Assembly: GCA_945902215.1 (NCBI GenBank)
Contig: CAMDML010000018.1
Location: 1-46,369, forward strand
DNA from: Klebsiella pneumoniae
GTDB lineage: Bacteria > Pseudomonadota > Gammaproteobacteria > Pseudomonadales > Pseudohongiellaceae
Reading direction: 5' to 3'
DNA length: 46,369 nt
A program made the translations under genes and the position numbers. Under the pieces are notes generated by a model. That model saw only the letters and a program-made list of their open reading frames with translations. It was not told where the DNA came from and searched no databases. Each line of letters opens with the position of its first letter. Position 1 is the stretch's first letter. Below, piece by piece: positions 1-8,626 of this stretch.

Positions 1-887
1 GTGATGTGTGGGGCTTCCACTGCAAGCTGTTCGATCACCTGCTTGATCAGGAAGTTGCCAAAGGACACGCCACGCAAACCATGCAGGCAATTGTTGATCG
101 AATAGAACACCGCAGTGTTGGGCAGCTTTTCCTTGTCGCGCGGTGGTTCCTGTTGCAGCAGGGCGCTGATGTTGCCGCTCAAGCCGTCGGTCAGCGCCGC
201 TTCAACGAAGATCAGCGGTACATCGGGAATTGCGGGATGGAAGAAGCCGTAGCAGCCGCGGTCGCTTTCGAGCCGGCGGCGCAGGTCGGGCCAGCCCTGA
301 ATGGCGTGTACCGATTCATAATGGATTAACTTTTCGAGAATCAGTGCCGGTGTCTGCCAGTCAATGCGGCGTAATACGAGGAAGCCGCGGTTGAACCAGG
401 AACGGAACAAGCGCAACAGGTCGTGACTGACTACCGCGAAGGCGGGATCTTCAGGCGGCAACTTCAGCAGGTCTTCGCGCATGCCGATCAGCGCCAATGT
501 GCCGCCAGGGGCGGTGTTGAGCGTGCGCAGCAGTTCCAGACGTGGCGGGTCGCAGGCTGAACCGAGTGCTTGCAGATTCTGTCCGGTGGGCTTGGCCTGC
601 CATTCCCTGATTGCTTTCTCGACCACGGGCTTGTCGGTGCCAAGGTCTGCATGGAGATAGCGGAAGAAGCTTTGCTTTTCTGCCTCCGACGCCGCTTGAT
701 AGTGGCGGATGATTTCCTCGGCGATCGCAATCGAGGAGGCTTCGCCCTTGAGTTGCAGCAGCGTCCGGCAGAGGCTGCGGGTGACTTCAATGAAACTCTG
801 GCGCTGTTTGCCTTGTAACATCTCCAGGGTTTCCAGTCCAAGATTGGACAGTTTCTGGAACAGGTTGCCGAGCGAGAAGGTATTCAT
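1..887 (-). CDS. Malonyl-CoA decarboxylase, 3' end cut by the window edge
   Basis: Converts malonyl-CoA to acetyl-CoA and CO2, used in malonate catabolism and to control malonyl-CoA levels. The frame opens at an ATG on the minus strand (885-887) and stays open for 295 codons to base 1. It starts MNTFSLGNLFQKL, as a helical N-terminal domain, followed by the family's GNAT-like catalytic domain. Family landmarks are visible near the window edge: LIFVEAALT (the Glu of the active site) and FYSINNCLHGLRGVSFGNFLIKQV (the Ser that contacts the substrate). The catalytic His lies beyond the window, so completeness cannot be judged. Bacterial members are usually around 400-460 residues, so about a third is missing. 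The gene is divergent from the hydrolase gene at 980 across 92 bp that must hold both promoters. Identification rests on motif recall and is strong. Confidence 0.9.
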   Translation of the reverse strand, partial: MNTFSLGNLFQKLSNLGLETLEMLQGKQRQSFIEVTRSLCRTLLQLKGEASSIAIAEEIIRHYQAASEAEKQSFFRYLHADLGTDKPVVEKAIREWQAKPTGQNLQALGSACDPPRLELLRTLNTAPGGTLALIGMREDLLKLPPEDPAFAVVSHDLLRLFRSWFNRGFLVLRRIDWQTPALILEKLIHYESVHAIQGWPDLRRRLESDRGCYGFFHPAIPDVPLIFVEAALTDGLSGNISALLQQEPPRDKEKLPNTAVFYSINNCLHGLRGVSFGNFLIKQVIEQLAVEAPHI

Positions 888-979
888 TGGGTACAACTCC
901 ATCTGGGCATGGCCCATTCATATGCATGCACCATTCTACTCTGATAACATGGGGAAAATTTCTAACCGGATGCCACTTC

Positions 980-1675
980 ATGACTTTCGTATTCGCCCCC
1001 GCTGCGCAGCCCGCCGTTCCTGTTCTGGGTTCCACTGAACTGTTCCCGGTCCACCGTATCTATTGTGTTGGCAAGAATTACGCAGCGCATATTCGTGAAA
1101 TGGGCGCAGATTTGCGCGAGCCGCCCTGTTTCTTTCTGAAGCCCGCAGATGCGGTAGTGCTAGACGGCCGTATGCCGTATCCGCCGGGTACGCAGAACCT
1201 GCATTATGAAGGGGAGCTGGTGATCGCCCTCGGTGCAGGTGGCGCCAACATCACCACCTCAAAAGCGTTGGATCATATATTCGGTTACGCCGCCGGTCTC
1301 GACATGACGCGCCGTGATCTGCAAGTCGCTGCTGGTAACCGTGGCCAGCCCTGGGACACCGGCAAGGCGTTCGATCATTCCGCGCCGCTGACCGCAATCC
1401 ATCCTGTTGTGAAAACTGGTAAAGCGCTCAAGGGTACTCTGCAACTGCGGGTGAACGGTGTGCTCAAACAGGACACGGATCTCGCGGACATGATCTGGGA
1501 CTGCGCCGGTATCATCAGCGAACTGTCGAAACTGTACACACTGCAGGCAGGTGACTTGATCTTCACCGGCACGCCGGCCGGTGTTGGCGCAGTGGTTCCA
1601 GGCGACCGCATTGAGCTAAAAATCACTGGCCTGACTGCACTCAACGTCGAAATCGTAAAGGGCAACATCGCATGA
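980..1675 (+). CDS. Fumarylacetoacetate hydrolase-fold protein (YcgM-like)
   Basis: A 231-residue FAH-superfamily enzyme of the short E. coli YcgM type. This family includes acylpyruvate hydrolases and oxaloacetate tautomerases/decarboxylases; the true substrate cannot be read from sequence. Seen in order: VHRIYCVGKNYAAHIREMG at the start of the domain, PCFFLKPADAV, the metal-ligand region HYEGELVIALG with two Glu, GLDMTRRDLQ with the metal-binding Asp, the QPWDTGKAFDHSAPL segment, and LIFTGTPAGVGAV near the end. I chose the ATG at 980 because the open frame upstream of it (from 887) encodes no family sequence and would run into the divergent promoter region. The stop overlaps the next start (ATGA at 1672), so it is translationally coupled to a TonB-dependent receptor, an unusual partner. 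Confidence 0.9.
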   Translation: MTFVFAPAAQPAVPVLGSTELFPVHRIYCVGKNYAAHIREMGADLREPPCFFLKPADAVVLDGRMPYPPGTQNLHYEGELVIALGAGGANITTSKALDHIFGYAAGLDMTRRDLQVAAGNRGQPWDTGKAFDHSAPLTAIHPVVKTGKALKGTLQLRVNGVLKQDTDLADMIWDCAGIISELSKLYTLQAGDLIFTGTPAGVGAVVPGDRIELKITGLTALNVEIVKGNIA

Positions 1676-4089
1676 GTATGAGTGCAAGACTGAGACTCAA
1701 CGGTTTGCTCAATGTCACGCTCCGGCGCTGGCTGGCACAGGTGACTGTCATTGGTGCCGCTGCAGTTCTACTGCTGCAAGTTGCCGGAACGCAGGTGTTG
1801 GCCGCAGAGCCCATCGAAGAAATCCAGGTGATCGGCATCACGCCAGACATGGCTGCGCGGCAGGCGCTACGCAAGGTGCCTTACGCGGTGCAAAGCGCCG
1901 GGTTTGCCGACCTCGATGCCGCCCAGTCGCTGGATGTCAGCGATTTCATGAATGCCCGCCTCGGCAGTGTCAGCATCAATTCCGCCCAGAACAATCCGCT
2001 TCAGGCAGATGTGCAATTCCGTGGTTTCACCGCTTCACCTTTGCTGGGTTTGCCGCAAGGCATTTCCGTGTACCAGAACGGCGTGCGTATCAATGAGCCG
2101 CTGGGCGATGCGGTGAACTGGGATCTGGTGCCCGAATCGGCCGTGTATGGCATGCAACTGCTCAGTGGCTCCAATCCGGTGTTTGGTTTGAATACGCTCG
2201 GCGGCGCGCTGTCGCTGACGATGAAGAATGGTTTCAACTTCGTCAGCAACCAGGCGGAAGTGTCCACTGGCTCGTGGGAGCGCGTGACCGGTACTGTTGA
2301 AAGCGGGGGCAACCATGTTGGTAAAAATGGCGCCTGGGGCTACTACACCAACCTCAGCGGCTTCGATGAAGCGGGTTGGCGCGATCTCTCGGCATCCACC
2401 GCCCGGAATTTCTACGGCACGCTGGGCTGGCGTAACAGCGAGCGTTCGGCGCTGGATCTGACGTATCAGCTAGCTGACAGTGACCTGATCGGCAACGGTG
2501 CGCTGCCGATCGGCCTGATCGCGCTACAACGTGAAGCGGTCTTCACCGCGCCCGACATCACCGCCAATGCTATGCAAATGTTTGACTTCAGCGGCAGTCA
2601 CCGCTTCAATGCCGTTGTGCAGTTCAGTGGCAATGCCTTCTGGCGCGAAAACACCACCGACTCCTTCAACGGCGATGGTTCCGAGTTTGAGCTGTGTGTA
2701 CTCCCGGATGGCAGTGACGCGCTGTTTGAAGACGGCTGTAATGGTGAGGATATTACCGACGAGCTGAGTGGCACCGGCGTGCTCAGCGACGCAGCGCTCA
2801 ACAACATTTCCTGGCGCAAGCAGGAGAGCAGCGGGGTGAACGGACAATTCGTGTTCACCCATGCGTTGTTTGCGCGGCCCAACCAGTTCGTTACGGGCTA
2901 TAGCTGGTTCAAGGGTGAATCCACCTTCGAATCTGTGCTGGAACTGGCGGAACTTGACCCCGTTACCCGCAGTACCGAGGGTCTTGGCACCGGCACCTTC
3001 TTGGACGAGGCCGCGACCGATATCAACACCGCAACGGAAACAGTGAGCTGGTACTTCACGAACACCATCGACCTGGCCGCGCAACTGGCGCTGACAATAT
3101 CCGGCCGCTACAACGACACCGATGTCACGCTGCGCGACCAGTCCGGCGAACGTCCTGAACTGAACGGTGACCATAACTTTGCGCGCTTCAATCCGGCGCT
3201 TGGTTTTGCGTTCAGCCCGGATGCAGCGACCACGGTGTATGGTTCATATAGTGAATCCAGCCGCGTGCCGACGCCGATCGAACTGGCCTGCAACGAAGGC
3301 GTGTTTGAGTTGGCGCAACAGTTTGCCATCGAGGAAGGCAAAGACCCGGATGACATTGAGTTCGAATGCCGCTTGCCAAACGCTTTCCTTGCTGATCCGC
3401 CGCTGGAAGATGTCGTTACGCGCAGTGTAGAGATCGGTATGCGCGGCACCCATGAGGGGCTACGCTACCAGATGGGCTTGTTCCGGGCAGTGAACAAGGA
3501 TGACATCCTGTTCCAGACCACCGGCCGTTCCACCGGACTTTTTGCCAATGTCGATAAAACGCAGCGGCAGGGTGTCGAGCTGTCTTTGGCAGGCACTGTG
3601 GAGCGGATCAACTGGTATGCCGCCTATACCTTCATTGAGGCAACTTTCGCAGATGACTTCGAGGTGTTGAGCCCGAACCACCCGAACGCAGATGGCGATG
3701 GCGAATTGGACGTTCAGGCCGGCGACCGCATATCGGGTCTGCCTGAAAACATTGTCAAGTTGGGTGGCGATTTCAGCCTCAACCAGACTCTCAGTGTCGG
3801 GGCAGAGCTGGTTTACAACTCCAACCAGGTCATGCGGGGTGACGAGTCCAACGATCTGGAAAAGGTCGACGGCTACACGCTCGTGAACTTTAACGCGACT
3901 TATGCGTTTGCGGAACGTTTTACTGTGTTCGCGCGTGTGACCAACGTGTTCGACAAGGACTATGAGAATTTCGGTCTGCTAGGCGAAGACCCGGACGAGA
4001 TTCTGCCGGATCTGGAGGACGACCGACCGCTGTTCCTCGGAGTTGGCGCGCCGCGCGCGGCGTGGATAGGTCTGCGTCTGCGCTACTGA
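1672..4089 (+). CDS. TonB-dependent outer-membrane receptor
   Basis: An 805-residue outer-membrane active transporter powered by TonB/ExbBD. A positively charged N-terminus and a hydrophobic stretch ending VLAAEP form the signal peptide (about 44 residues). EEIQVIG right after it resembles a TonB box. The plug domain follows (roughly residues 60-180), with VQFRGF, GISVYQNGVRIN and NPVFGLNTLGGALSL. The rest is a beta-barrel with alternating aromatic strands (for example FARFNPALGFAFSPDAATTV), and the protein ends in GLRLRY, the terminal aromatic expected by the BAM machinery. A cysteine pair motif (CNEGVF...ECRLPN) and an acidic DNHPNADGDGELD-like loop near residue 670 may bind cations. Ligand unknown. 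The 4-bp start overlap with the hydrolase upstream suggests that the two are made together. No Fur box was seen upstream of the pair. Confidence 0.93.
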   Translation: MSMSARLRLNGLLNVTLRRWLAQVTVIGAAAVLLLQVAGTQVLAAEPIEEIQVIGITPDMAARQALRKVPYAVQSAGFADLDAAQSLDVSDFMNARLGSVSINSAQNNPLQADVQFRGFTASPLLGLPQGISVYQNGVRINEPLGDAVNWDLVPESAVYGMQLLSGSNPVFGLNTLGGALSLTMKNGFNFVSNQAEVSTGSWERVTGTVESGGNHVGKNGAWGYYTNLSGFDEAGWRDLSASTARNFYGTLGWRNSERSALDLTYQLADSDLIGNGALPIGLIALQREAVFTAPDITANAMQMFDFSGSHRFNAVVQFSGNAFWRENTTDSFNGDGSEFELCVLPDGSDALFEDGCNGEDITDELSGTGVLSDAALNNISWRKQESSGVNGQFVFTHALFARPNQFVTGYSWFKGESTFESVLELAELDPVTRSTEGLGTGTFLDEAATDINTATETVSWYFTNTIDLAAQLALTISGRYNDTDVTLRDQSGERPELNGDHNFARFNPALGFAFSPDAATTVYGSYSESSRVPTPIELACNEGVFELAQQFAIEEGKDPDDIEFECRLPNAFLADPPLEDVVTRSVEIGMRGTHEGLRYQMGLFRAVNKDDILFQTTGRSTGLFANVDKTQRQGVELSLAGTVERINWYAAYTFIEATFADDFEVLSPNHPNADGDGELDVQAGDRISGLPENIVKLGGDFSLNQTLSVGAELVYNSNQVMRGDESNDLEKVDGYTLVNFNATYAFAERFTVFARVTNVFDKDYENFGLLGEDPDEILPDLEDDRPLFLGVGAPRAAWIGLRLRY

Positions 4090-4094
4090 GCTGG

Positions 4095-4688
4095 CTATTC
4101 CGGAGTGGTAACAGGTGCCATCGGAGTGCCGTTGCGGATTGCATCCAGCATTTCCGGGCTGTCCCACTCGTAAGCACCATTCCACACGGTGACCATGTTG
4201 CCCTGTTCGTCATACAAGGCCGAGCTGGGTACGGCATTGATACCGTGAGCGCCGAAGAATCCGTTCAGCTTGATGAAGTTGCCGGTGAATTCACGATCAA
4301 CAATGAACTCGTTGATGGTGTCGATGGATTCGTCCGAAGCCAGCAGGAAAATAAAATTTTCATCGGCAAGTTCAGCGGCGGCACGGGTGATCGCCGGAAT
4401 TTCACGGATGCAGGGGGCACACCAAGTGGCCCAGTAGTTCAAGAATACTTTCTTGCCGGCGTAGGCGCTGAGCTCCAGCGGGTTACCCTGCAGGTCCTGG
4501 AACATGGTACTCATTGCAGCCGCGAGTGCAGTGGTCATGGCTGCGGCCGGTGTGTCGGTAATTGTGACGACTGCAGCTGGCGCGGGGGCGGGGGTGGCTT
4601 CCACTGCAGCCGGAGCAGAGGCTTCGTCATTGCTGCAACCTTGCAGCAGAGCCAGGGCAAGGAGCAGGCTACAGGTGGTTTTCGTCAT
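4095..4688 (-). CDS. TlpA-like thiol-disulfide lipoprotein
   Basis: A 197-residue periplasmic thioredoxin-fold protein. The start MTKTTCSLLLALALLQGC is a lipoprotein signal with the lipidated Cys at about residue 18. An Ala/Pro-rich linker (residues 22-60) leads into a TlpA/ResA-type domain: LSAYAGKKVFLNYWATWCAPCIREIPAI contains the redox-active WCAPC, then NAVPSSALYDEQG carries the cis-Pro loop, followed by YEWDSPEML. Such proteins reduce disulfides in the periplasm, for instance in cytochrome c maturation, and need an electron donor such as DsbD. Its terminator-side end faces the TonB receptor gene (convergent, 5 bp apart). It is divergent from the secreted peroxiredoxin at 4977, which suggests a joint oxidative-stress role. 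Substrate not identifiable. Confidence 0.9.
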   Translation of the reverse strand: MTKTTCSLLLALALLQGCSNDEASAPAAVEATPAPAPAAVVTITDTPAAAMTTALAAAMSTMFQDLQGNPLELSAYAGKKVFLNYWATWCAPCIREIPAITRAAAELADENFIFLLASDESIDTINEFIVDREFTGNFIKLNGFFGAHGINAVPSSALYDEQGNMVTVWNGAYEWDSPEMLDAIRNGTPMAPVTTPE

Positions 4689-4976
4689 GGTTGGTCACTC
4701 CGGGTGCTATCAATTCTGTTTGGCTCAAGTCGCAGCATCATAGGGAGCATGCACCGGATGCGTCAAACTACTTGCAGGAGACCGTACCAGCCGGCAGGTT
4801 CTTTCGGGAGCAGCATGCCTCTGCGGAATTGACTAAAAGGAGGGTTGATCCTGTGATATTTCCGGCCCGGCCCGGTCATTGCTCAGGTGCGAGCGAATGC
4901 CTATTATGGGCCCGCAGCTCCCCCGTAAGGCTATCAACATTAAAAGTCCACACACCCACAAGAGAGACACTTACTT

Positions 4977-5552
4977 ATGAAAAAATTCCTTTTGACCACA
5001 CTTACCGCCGGGATATTCGCTATTCCCGCTTACGCAGCCCTTGTCGCTGGAACCGCTGCGCCGCTGTTCACCGCGCAGGCCTCACTCAACGGCGCAGAGT
5101 TCACTTATTCACTGCAGGAAAGCCTGGCCAAGGGCCCGACGGTTGTGTATTTCTACCCGTCCGCCTACACCCAGGGCTGCAACATCCAGGCCCACACCTT
5201 TGCGATCAATATGGAGAAGTTCACGGCAGCCGGTGCCAGCGTGGTTGGCGTGTCGCTGGACAGCATTGAGCGTCTGAACGATTTCTCGGCTGATCCCGAA
5301 TACTGCGCAGGCAAACTGGCCGTGGCTTCTGATGCTGACGGCAGCATTGCGGCTTCCTTTGACCTGATGGTGCGTGAAGCACCGGCTGCTGGCTTTAACG
5401 ATACCCGCGGCGTAGCCATCGACCATGGTTTCGCTGAGCGCACCACCTTTATCGTTGGCAGTGATGGCAAGATTGTTGGCACTGTTGGCGGCCAGGGTGT
5501 GTCTCCTGAAGACAACGTGCTGCAGTCGCTGGCAATGATCGAGTCGCTCTGA
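4977..5552 (+). CDS. Secreted peroxiredoxin (AhpC/TSA, BCP-like)
   Basis: A 191-residue peroxiredoxin that reduces H2O2 or organic peroxides by a thiol mechanism. MKKFLLTTLTAGIFAIPAYA is a clear Sec signal peptide, so the enzyme should act in the periplasm. The catalytic loop is YFYPSAYTQGCNIQAHTF: Pro, Thr and peroxidatic Cys are in the PxxxTxxC arrangement, though the usual Glu two residues downstream of the CT pair is Gln. A second Cys (DPEYCAGKLAV) could resolve the sulfenic acid. The end FIVGSDGKIVGTVGGQGVSPEDNVLQSLAMI is typical of the BCP group. The 288 bp upstream separate it from the divergent TlpA-like gene and hold no recognisable gene. It is followed by a strong bidirectional-type terminator. 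Confidence 0.9.
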   Translation: MKKFLLTTLTAGIFAIPAYAALVAGTAAPLFTAQASLNGAEFTYSLQESLAKGPTVVYFYPSAYTQGCNIQAHTFAINMEKFTAAGASVVGVSLDSIERLNDFSADPEYCAGKLAVASDADGSIAASFDLMVREAPAAGFNDTRGVAIDHGFAERTTFIVGSDGKIVGTVGGQGVSPEDNVLQSLAMIESL

Positions 5553-5643
5553 TCCATTCATGAACTGGCTCTCGCGCTACTTGAAAGCCAGAAGCGCGGA
5601 TTGGGTCTGATTGCTTCGAGCGCCGCAGGCGCTTTGCTAAATG

Positions 5644-5670
5644 AAAAAGGCGGCTTTGGCCGCCTTTTTC
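5644..5670. terminator. Rho-independent terminator after the peroxiredoxin gene
   Basis: A perfect inverted repeat of AAAAAGGCGGC and GCCGCCTTTTT around a TTTG loop, with A and T tracts on opposite sides, so it could work on both strands. It sits 92 bp after the peroxiredoxin stop and 39 bp before the ampG start. An ATG at 5601 in frame with ampG would put this hairpin inside the coding region, which argues against that start. Confidence 0.9.
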
Positions 5671-5708
5671 ATTTCTGCCTTTCACCCTTTTCCGGCTATC
5701 CTTGCGCC

Positions 5709-7043
5709 ATGGCCAAAACCTCTTTGCTGCAATCCCTCAAACCGCTGCTCGACCGCCGCTTTCTGACCATCTTCGTCATTGGCTTTTCCAGTGGCTTTCC
5801 GTGGATCTTGCACGGCTCGGTGTTGACACTGTGGATGCAGAGCGAAGGGCTGTCGCGCTCCGCGATAGGTTTTATTGGTGGCGTTACTGCCGTCTACGCG
5901 CTCAACTGGATCTGGTCGCCCCTGATCGACCGGTTGCGGATTCCGGTGCTGTACAAGCGCTTTGGTCAGCGCCGCTCCTGGATACTGCTGACACAAGCGG
6001 TGATGATCGTGTTCATCCTGTTGCTCAGCACCGCCGATCCGCGCAGCAATCTTGTTGTGGTTGGTCTGTTCGCGCTGGGTATTGCCGTTGCGTCTGCCAC
6101 GCAGGACATTGCGGTCGATGCCTACCGCATCATGCTGTTCCGCCGGGATGAAGCTGACCAGAAGCTGGCCTATTCATCAGCCATGGCTACCGTCGGTTGG
6201 TATGCAGGTTACGGTTTTCTCGGCGGCGCGTTTGCCCTGACGCTGGGTGGCGAGACCATTGGCTTGAGTTGGCCGGTTGTGTACCGGGTGCTGGCGCTGG
6301 TCTACGTGGGTCTGATGGTGTTGGTGACCTTGTCGCCGGAACCGCCGCCGCAGGAACTGCCGGTGGCCGACGGCGCCAACAGCAAAGGCAACTTCTCGCC
6401 TGGGTTGTGGTTCCGGCAGTACGTAGCCGCCCCCTTCGTGGAGTTCTTCGCTCGCTGCGGTATCAAACTGGCCGTGGCCATCCTGCTGTTCCTGTTCAGC
6501 TTCCGCATCGGCGAAGCGATGCTCGGGCGCATGTCACTGGTGTTCTACGTCGAGCTCGGGTTTTCGACGGAAGATATCGCCTTGTACCAGAAATTTCTCG
6601 GCGGATTGGCCACGGTGGTGTTCTCGCTTCTCGGCGCAGTGATCAACACGCATTACGGTGTCATCAGGGGCATGCTGGTGGGCGGCATCGCGATGGCGGT
6701 GTCGAACCTGTTGTATGCCGTGATGGCCCAGGTCGGGCCTGAACCCTGGCTGTTCATGATCACGCTGCTGGTCGACAATTTCTGTCAGGCCTTCGCGACG
6801 GTGGCGGTGATTTCCTTCATGTCCTATTTCGCGTCGCGCACCTACACCGGGAGCCAGTTCTCGTTGATGGTGGCTTTTTCCAACTTTGGCCGTACTACAC
6901 TCGCGGCGAGCAGTGGCGTGATTGTCGATGGCATGGGCGGCAACTGGTCGCTGTTCTTTGTGTTCACCACACTCATTGTTATACCCGCCCTGATCCTGTT
7001 GATGTGGATGGGCAAGCTGCTGGAGCAATACCAGGCGCGCTAA
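5709..7043 (+). CDS. ampG: AmpG-type muropeptide permease (MFS)
   Basis: A 444-residue major-facilitator protein that imports GlcNAc-anhydroMurNAc peptides from the periplasm for cell-wall recycling; in many gammaproteobacteria it also feeds the AmpR signal for beta-lactamase induction. The start MAKTSLLQSLKPLLDRRF is chosen because the upstream in-frame ATG at 5601 would read through the terminator hairpin. Family landmarks: FSSGFPWILHGSVLTLWMQ in the first helix, WSPLIDRLRIP, the RRSWILLTQ loop, and the AmpG signature ASATQDIAVDAYRI near residue 135. Twelve or more hydrophobic helices follow. No recycling enzymes lie nearby. The name is confident; transport specificity is by family. Confidence 0.88.
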   Translation: MAKTSLLQSLKPLLDRRFLTIFVIGFSSGFPWILHGSVLTLWMQSEGLSRSAIGFIGGVTAVYALNWIWSPLIDRLRIPVLYKRFGQRRSWILLTQAVMIVFILLLSTADPRSNLVVVGLFALGIAVASATQDIAVDAYRIMLFRRDEADQKLAYSSAMATVGWYAGYGFLGGAFALTLGGETIGLSWPVVYRVLALVYVGLMVLVTLSPEPPPQELPVADGANSKGNFSPGLWFRQYVAAPFVEFFARCGIKLAVAILLFLFSFRIGEAMLGRMSLVFYVELGFSTEDIALYQKFLGGLATVVFSLLGAVINTHYGVIRGMLVGGIAMAVSNLLYAVMAQVGPEPWLFMITLLVDNFCQAFATVAVISFMSYFASRTYTGSQFSLMVAFSNFGRTTLAASSGVIVDGMGGNWSLFFVFTTLIVIPALILLMWMGKLLEQYQAR

Positions 7044-7101
7044 AGCAGGAGTTCTACCCGACAGAGATTTTGCCCGGCAGAGCTTTTACTCGACAACGCT
7101 T

Positions 7102-7680
7102 TTACGAGAAGAGTGCCGACAGACTCGCCGCTCCGAGATAGATATAGAGCCCGCACACCAGCCCTTCGCCAATGGTCACGCCCAGCAGCGTCTTGAACGC
7201 ACTTACTCGCAAGACGCTACATACATACACGAGCAAGTCGGTGGGCAGAACCATCAAGAAACTCCAGCCGACAATGATCGGAAATTCGCGGTTACGCAGC
7301 AGATTCGTCAGCTTGTCGATCTGTTTTGGGTAGTGGCGTCGGAAGAAGCGGTCGAAACCCAGATAGTTCGCCAGGTAATAGATGATCGCGGAAGAAATAA
7401 CGATGCCGCCCAGATTTACCCAGAACAATGGCCAGGCCGGGAATACCAGAATACCGGCGACCAGCAGCGGGGTTATCGGAATCAGGGTGAAGGCGCGCAT
7501 GCTGGTCAACAGCAAGTACATGCCGAGGCCCGCAAACAAATTGGCGGAAAAGAAAGTGCGAATGTTTTCCGGCGTGAACGTGTCGGGATTCAGAAAATAG
7601 AGCAGCAGGCTGATGGCGATCAGGGCCATCCAGAGATAGAGCCCGAAAAAATTCTCGGTTTCGAATTTTTTCTTGTCCAC
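7102..7680 (-). CDS. TVP38/TMEM64 (VTT domain) membrane protein
   Basis: A 192-residue polytopic inner-membrane protein of the TVP38/TMEM64/DedA-related group. Hydrophobic segments run at about residues 14-31, 45-66, 70-105, 133-153 and 163-188. Family-like motifs are FTLIPITPLLVAGILVFP and NLGGIVISSAIIYYLANYLG, followed by the VGWSFLMVLPTDLLVY segment. Members of this group are implicated in lipid scrambling or membrane homeostasis, but the bacterial role is not settled. It begins at a GTG (7678-7680) and lies 9 bp after the methyltransferase stop on the same strand, so the two are almost certainly one operon. A lipid-modifying partner fits a membrane-lipid role, which is inference. Confidence 0.8.
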   Translation of the reverse strand: MDKKKFETENFFGLYLWMALIAISLLLYFLNPDTFTPENIRTFFSANLFAGLGMYLLLTSMRAFTLIPITPLLVAGILVFPAWPLFWVNLGGIVISSAIIYYLANYLGFDRFFRRHYPKQIDKLTNLLRNREFPIIVGWSFLMVLPTDLLVYVCSVLRVSAFKTLLGVTIGEGLVCGLYIYLGAASLSALFS

Positions 7681-7689
7681 GGCCGCGGA

Positions 7690-8256
7690 CTACTTGGTCA
7701 TGCTGTAAACGAAGGCGGGAAGAATGTTGAGCGGCACAAAACTGATTTCATTCATGGTCTTGCCGAATATCTTTTCAATGTCGTCCTTGTTGCTGAGGAA
7801 GTACTGGTACTGCAGGTACATGCCGCCCACTTTGAGACTGTGCTTGAAACCTTCGATGACTTTGGTCAGGAAAGCATTCTGGTCTTCGCGGCATTCGAAA
7901 TTCTTCAGCGGCAGTGATGACACGATTACGTCGTAGCTCTCGGGTGCCTTCAGCATCTGAATTACGCATTCATTGAAAAGGGAGATGCTGCGGGTGGGGT
8001 TCTCCGCAATCATGCGTTCAATCCAGGGGTTGTATTCGCGTTTGATGTCGGAAACGTGCAGTTCCGATTCGGGGTGCATGCGGTTGATGATCTCGCGGGT
8101 GAACACGCCTTTGCCGCTGCCGATTTCCAGGATCCGCAAGGGATTGGAAAAGTCGATTTTGCCGACCAAGGTACGCACCAGATAGCCTGAACTGCTGACG
8201 ACCATCCCATCTTCCTTGATGTTACGGATGATTTTCCGGTAGATGTTGAATGGCAC
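7690..8256 (-). CDS. SAM-dependent methyltransferase, phospholipid N-methyltransferase-like
   Basis: A 188-residue class I methyltransferase. Motif I is RILEIGSGKGVFTREI (around residue 42), the acidic residue binding the SAM ribose is in HVSDIKREYN, and the post-motif segment is YDVIVSSLPLKNF. The KsgA/PmtA-like arrangement, where an SSLP motif replaces NLPY, resembles the short bacterial phosphatidylethanolamine N-methyltransferases. A tolerated alternative is an rRNA adenine dimethylase relative. It is 188 residues, about the size of PmtA. It is the first gene of an operon with the VTT-domain membrane protein, and divergent from the small protein at 8401. Substrate is inferred, not shown. 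Confidence 0.72.
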   Translation of the reverse strand: MPFNIYRKIIRNIKEDGMVVSSSGYLVRTLVGKIDFSNPLRILEIGSGKGVFTREIINRMHPESELHVSDIKREYNPWIERMIAENPTRSISLFNECVIQMLKAPESYDVIVSSLPLKNFECREDQNAFLTKVIEGFKHSLKVGGMYLQYQYFLSNKDDIEKIFGKTMNEISFVPLNILPAFVYSMTK

Positions 8257-8400
8257 TGCTGAACCTCTGGTTTGATCTGGGGCGTGACGTGGGGAATGGC
8301 AGGCGGCATTCTAACGGAAAGTCACAGGTTTGCCATTATTCGGCCCTCAGACCACCCGTTTTGTCTGCTCCAATGGTGGCAGTTCCCCAAGGAGCCGCTT

Positions 8401-8559
8401 ATGAGCGCCATCTTTAAAACCCGCAAAATCCAGCGTCATCTCGTCATTCAGCCCGAACTCCCCGTGAGCAAAAGAAAGCGCAGATGGCTCCTGCGACGTT
8501 TGTCACTGATTCTGCTTATGGGTTTCGTGCTGACCTGGTTGCTGTTCCAGATTGGGTAG
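8401..8559 (+). CDS. Small basic single-pass membrane protein
   Basis: A 52-residue protein, MSAIFKTRKIQRHLVIQP at the start, then a very basic stretch (SKRKRRWLLRR) and one hydrophobic helix to the end (LSLILLMGFVLTWLLFQIG). A good ribosome site, AAGGAG, sits 6 bases before the ATG. The open frame extends upstream to 8272, but the ATG at 8401 is the only start with a ribosome site. Charge placement predicts an N-in, C-out tail-anchored topology. I do not recognise a family. It is divergent from the methyltransferase and ends 124 bp before the nuclease gene that faces it. Confidence 0.6.
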   Translation: MSAIFKTRKIQRHLVIQPELPVSKRKRRWLLRRLSLILLMGFVLTWLLFQIG

Positions 8560-8607
8560 GGATCAAAGAACAAGAGACCGGCCGCCAAGCTCTTAAATCG
8601 ACTTTTA

Positions 8608-8626
8608 AATAAGAATTATTCTCATT
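8608..8626. promoter_or_regulatory. Orphan Fur-box-like palindrome
   Basis: The sequence ATAAGAATTATTCTCAT, embedded in A/T at both ends, is a near-perfect match on either strand to the classic Fur box (three GATAAT-type hexamers; compare AATGAGAATAATTCTTATT). It lies between two genes that end toward each other (8559 and 8683), so it precedes no annotated start. Either it controls an unseen small RNA or small ORF, or it is a relict site. Confidence 0.55.

Noticed and set aside
7333-7917. Plus-strand open frame opposite the VTT and methyltransferase genes
   Set aside because: Spans two convincing genes on the other strand and has a Gln/Glu-rich nonsense-like product.
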